Source of the DNA: Savagea sp.
GTDB lineage: Bacteria > Bacillota > Bacilli > Bacillales_A > Planococcaceae
Reading direction: 5' to 3'
NCBI GenBank assembly: GCA_030152585.1
Contig: JASLJC010000117.1
Span: forward strand, 1 to 14,814
Length of the DNA stretch: 14,814 bases
Every line of letters begins with the position of its first letter. Within the stretch, counting starts at the first letter, position 1. Both the position numbers and the translations under genes were made by a program. Of the stretch, positions 13,213 through 14,814 are shown piece after piece. Below the pieces are notes generated by a model. The model did no database searches. It saw only the letters and a program-made list of their open reading frames with translations, and was not told where the DNA came from.

Positions 13213-14157
13213 TTATTCAAATAGTGACAAGTATGCTTCGTATCCTTCTTCTTTTAATCGATCTTTCGGAATAAAACGGAGGGCAGCTGAATTAATGCAA
13301 TAACGCAAACCTCCTGCTTCTTGCGGTCCGTCTGAAAACACGTGCCCAAGATGAGCATCACCTGTCGTACTTCTCACTTCTACACGTCGCATGCCGTATC
13401 GGTCATCAAATTTTTCTGTCATTTCGAGCGCATCGATTGGCTGTGTAAAGCTCGGCCATCCGCAACCAGCATCGTATTTATGTTGTGAAGAAAATAATGG
13501 TTTCCCGGAAATGACATCGACATATATACCTTCTTCGAAATGAGCATCATACTCATTTTGGAAAGGCGGTTCTGTCCCATCTTCTTGCGTAACATGATAT
13601 TGCATCGGAGTTAAACGTTGACGTAATTGTTCTGCTGTCTCTTCAGACCAATGCGAATCGATAAAATCAACACGTCCCGATGCTTTAGCGTAACGTTCAT
13701 AGTGACGTTGGTTTTGTTTGTAATAATTTTGATGATGCGCTTCTGCTGGATAAAATGGTTTTGCTTCTAAAATATCGACAGCAATTTCTCGATCGAATTT
13801 CCCGCTTTTTTCCAACTGTTCTTTTTGGCTTTCTGCAATTTTCCGTTGCGTGTCGTCATGGTAAAAAATAGCGGGTGCGTATGACTCTCCTCGGTCATGG
13901 AACTGTCCATTCCCATCTGTCGGATCAATTTGCATCCAAAAAATCGAAGCTAACGTTTCATATGAAATGACATTCGGATCAAACATAATTTCTACCGCTT
14001 CTCGATGCCCTGTCGTGTTCGTACATACTTGCTCATACGAAGGGTTCGGAAGCTCTCCTCCTGTATAACCAGAAGTTACACGAACGACTCCTTCATATTG
14101 ATGAAATGGTTTGACCATACACCAAAAACAACCGCCTGCAAATGTCGCACGTTCCAT
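13213..14157 (-). CDS. msrAB: Fused peptide methionine sulfoxide reductase MsrA-MsrB
   Basis: This 314-residue protein repairs both stereoisomers of oxidised methionine. The MsrA half (about 1-155, S-form) has the catalytic C10 in GGCFWC, with C13 beside it as a possible resolving cysteine, and YPAEAHHQNYY at 136-146. The MsrB half (about 172-314, R-form) has GCGWPSF at 231-237, LGHVFSDGP at 270-278 and the catalytic C287 in RYCINSAALRF. C232 lies 55 residues before C287, the same spacing as the recycling and catalytic cysteines of the Neisseria PilB MsrB domain. The CxxC zinc pairs of many MsrB proteins are absent. No signal peptide is seen, so it should be cytosolic. In Bacillus and Staphylococcus the two enzymes are usually separate genes. 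The ATG has AGGAGA six bases upstream; it sits between ypmS and yozE with gaps of about ten bases. Confidence 0.95.
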   Translation of the reverse strand: MERATFAGGCFWCMVKPFHQYEGVVRVTSGYTGGELPNPSYEQVCTNTTGHREAVEIMFDPNVISYETLASIFWMQIDPTDGNGQFHDRGESYAPAIFYHDDTQRKIAESQKEQLEKSGKFDREIAVDILEAKPFYPAEAHHQNYYKQNQRHYERYAKASGRVDFIDSHWSEETAEQLRQRLTPMQYHVTQEDGTEPPFQNEYDAHFEEGIYVDVISGKPLFSSQHKYDAGCGWPSFTQPIDALEMTEKFDDRYGMRRVEVRSTTGDAHLGHVFSDGPQEAGGLRYCINSAALRFIPKDRLKEEGYEAYLSLFE

Positions 14158-14167
14158 CGTATCTCTC

Positions 14168-14746
14168 CTATTCTTCTAATATTAGTTCAAAAGAAATTTC
14201 GTCTTCTTTTAAATTTACCTTTTGAAAGTGTATGTCAAATGTGCGTCCTTTATTAAAGGTTTCTTTAGCAAGATGTATTTCTTTTTCTTTCGGTCGAATA
14301 TCAATACCTGCAGGGACTGCTGGTGATTTTTTAAACAATTGCAACGCTGTCTCTGGTGGTAAATTTAATCGACCAATTTGTAAGTCATCTAACGATAACA
14401 ATACGCTACCGTCCTCTAACGCTTCTGCATCAAAATACAATTCCGATGGAATACGTACACCAAATGCTTCTATTTCTAATTGTGTTACAATTTTCCCACT
14501 TTGTAACGCTAACGTAATCGGCATATCGATTTTGCCTTCTTCATATTGATTTTGCAAAAAGGCATTTCCCATCGATACGAAGTCTTCCGCTGTCCCTTGA
14601 ACTGCAAAAGATGAACGTTCTTCTTCGCTTTCTTTTTCGAGTACGATCGGGTCGCTCGGCTTTACTTGAATCGCAACGAATAAACCGATAATTGTTGCAA
14701 GTATAATACCGAGTAAAATAAAGAAACTCCATTTCCACTTATTCAT
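14168..14746 (-). CDS. ypmS: YpmS family membrane-anchored protein (DUF2140)
   Basis: A 192-residue protein with one membrane helix at about 7-27 (FFILLGIILATIIGLFVAI) after a short basic MNKWKW start, so the remaining 165 residues should face outside. The family (DUF2140, YpmS) has no known function. Visible family traits are a VKPSDP just after the helix, LTLALQSGKIVT-like strands (here ITLALQSGKIVTQLEIEAFGVRIP), LSLDDLQIGRLNLPPETALQL, and the end motif TFDIHFQKVNLKEDEISFEL. It could be a lipid-binding or envelope protein, but that would be a guess. The ATG is preceded by a full AAAGGAGG six bases away. Its start overlaps the stop of an upstream gene, and its stop lies ten bases before msrAB, as in the ypmS-msr order I recall from B. 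subtilis. Confidence 0.88.
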   Translation of the reverse strand: MNKWKWSFFILLGIILATIIGLFVAIQVKPSDPIVLEKESEEERSSFAVQGTAEDFVSMGNAFLQNQYEEGKIDMPITLALQSGKIVTQLEIEAFGVRIPSELYFDAEALEDGSVLLSLDDLQIGRLNLPPETALQLFKKSPAVPAGIDIRPKEKEIHLAKETFNKGRTFDIHFQKVNLKEDEISFELILEE

Positions 14747-14814
14747 TTGACGCCTCCTTTTGTTGTTCTATGATCATTTTTATAATGTTTACTTCTGCCA
14801 TTTCATGTAAAAAA
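14739..14814 (-). CDS. C-terminal end of an upstream gene (partial)
   Basis: On the minus strand one frame is open from the window edge to a TAA at 14739-14741 and reads ..FLHEMAEVNIIKMIIEQ.., ending QQKEASNE. The other two minus frames have stops here. It overlaps the ypmS start by eight bases (ATGAATAA), a layout typical of coupled genes in an operon. In B. subtilis the gene before ypmS is ypmR, a GDSL-type lipase-like lipoprotein, so that is the first candidate, but these 24 or so residues are too few to confirm it. Confidence 0.5.
   Translation of the reverse strand, partial: FLHEMAEVNIIKMIIEQQKEASNE

Noticed and set aside
1..14814. Mobile element, prophage, CRISPR or defence island
   Set aside because: All firm genes are core housekeeping types with similar ribosome binding sites and even composition; no transposase, integrase, regularly spaced direct repeats or target-site duplications are visible.

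Overview
This window looks like chromosomal core sequence from a low-to-mid GC Gram-positive bacterium of the order Bacillales. I base that on the strong AAAGGAGG-type ribosome binding sites before nearly every gene, on the proteins themselves (OdhA/OdhB, a stand-alone MurG, CtpA-type protease, DeoD, YozE, YpmS), and on gene order. From memory, odhAB, a ctpA-type gene, deoD, yozE, msrAB and ypmS lie close together in Bacillus, while a murG outside the division cluster near odhAB is typical of Staphylococcus and relatives. I cannot fix the genus. I see no insertion sequence, prophage, tRNA, rRNA or CRISPR array.

Layout, left to right. Positions 1-171 are intergenic, with one nested hairpin and a doubtful partial reading frame. 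Positions 172-1844 hold three leftward genes: rlmA-type 23S rRNA methyltransferase, a 65-residue conserved protein and a GNAT acetyltransferase. Positions 1845-2239 are a gene-free stretch with two diverged copies of a folded element and the odhB terminator. Positions 2240-6379 are the leftward odhA-odhB operon (2-oxoglutarate dehydrogenase E1 and E2). Leftward murG (6577-7653) diverges from a rightward pair, a MATE exporter and an overlapping DUF4288-like gene (7754-9440). A two-way terminator separates that pair from leftward genes that continue to the right edge: a CobW/COG0523 GTPase, a CtpA-type protease, deoD, then the tight run ypmS-msrAB-yozE. The end of one more gene overlaps ypmS at the right edge.

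The genes are mostly housekeeping: TCA cycle, peptidoglycan lipid II synthesis, rRNA modification, nucleoside salvage, methionine sulfoxide repair, envelope proteolysis and metal handling. I found no convincing new multi-gene system. The least explained piece is the paired structured element between the GNAT gene and odhB. Other points of interest are overlapping back-to-back promoters between murG and the exporter, an inverted repeat filling the spacer of a possible deoD promoter, and three terminators placed directly in front of the next gene's ribosome binding site.
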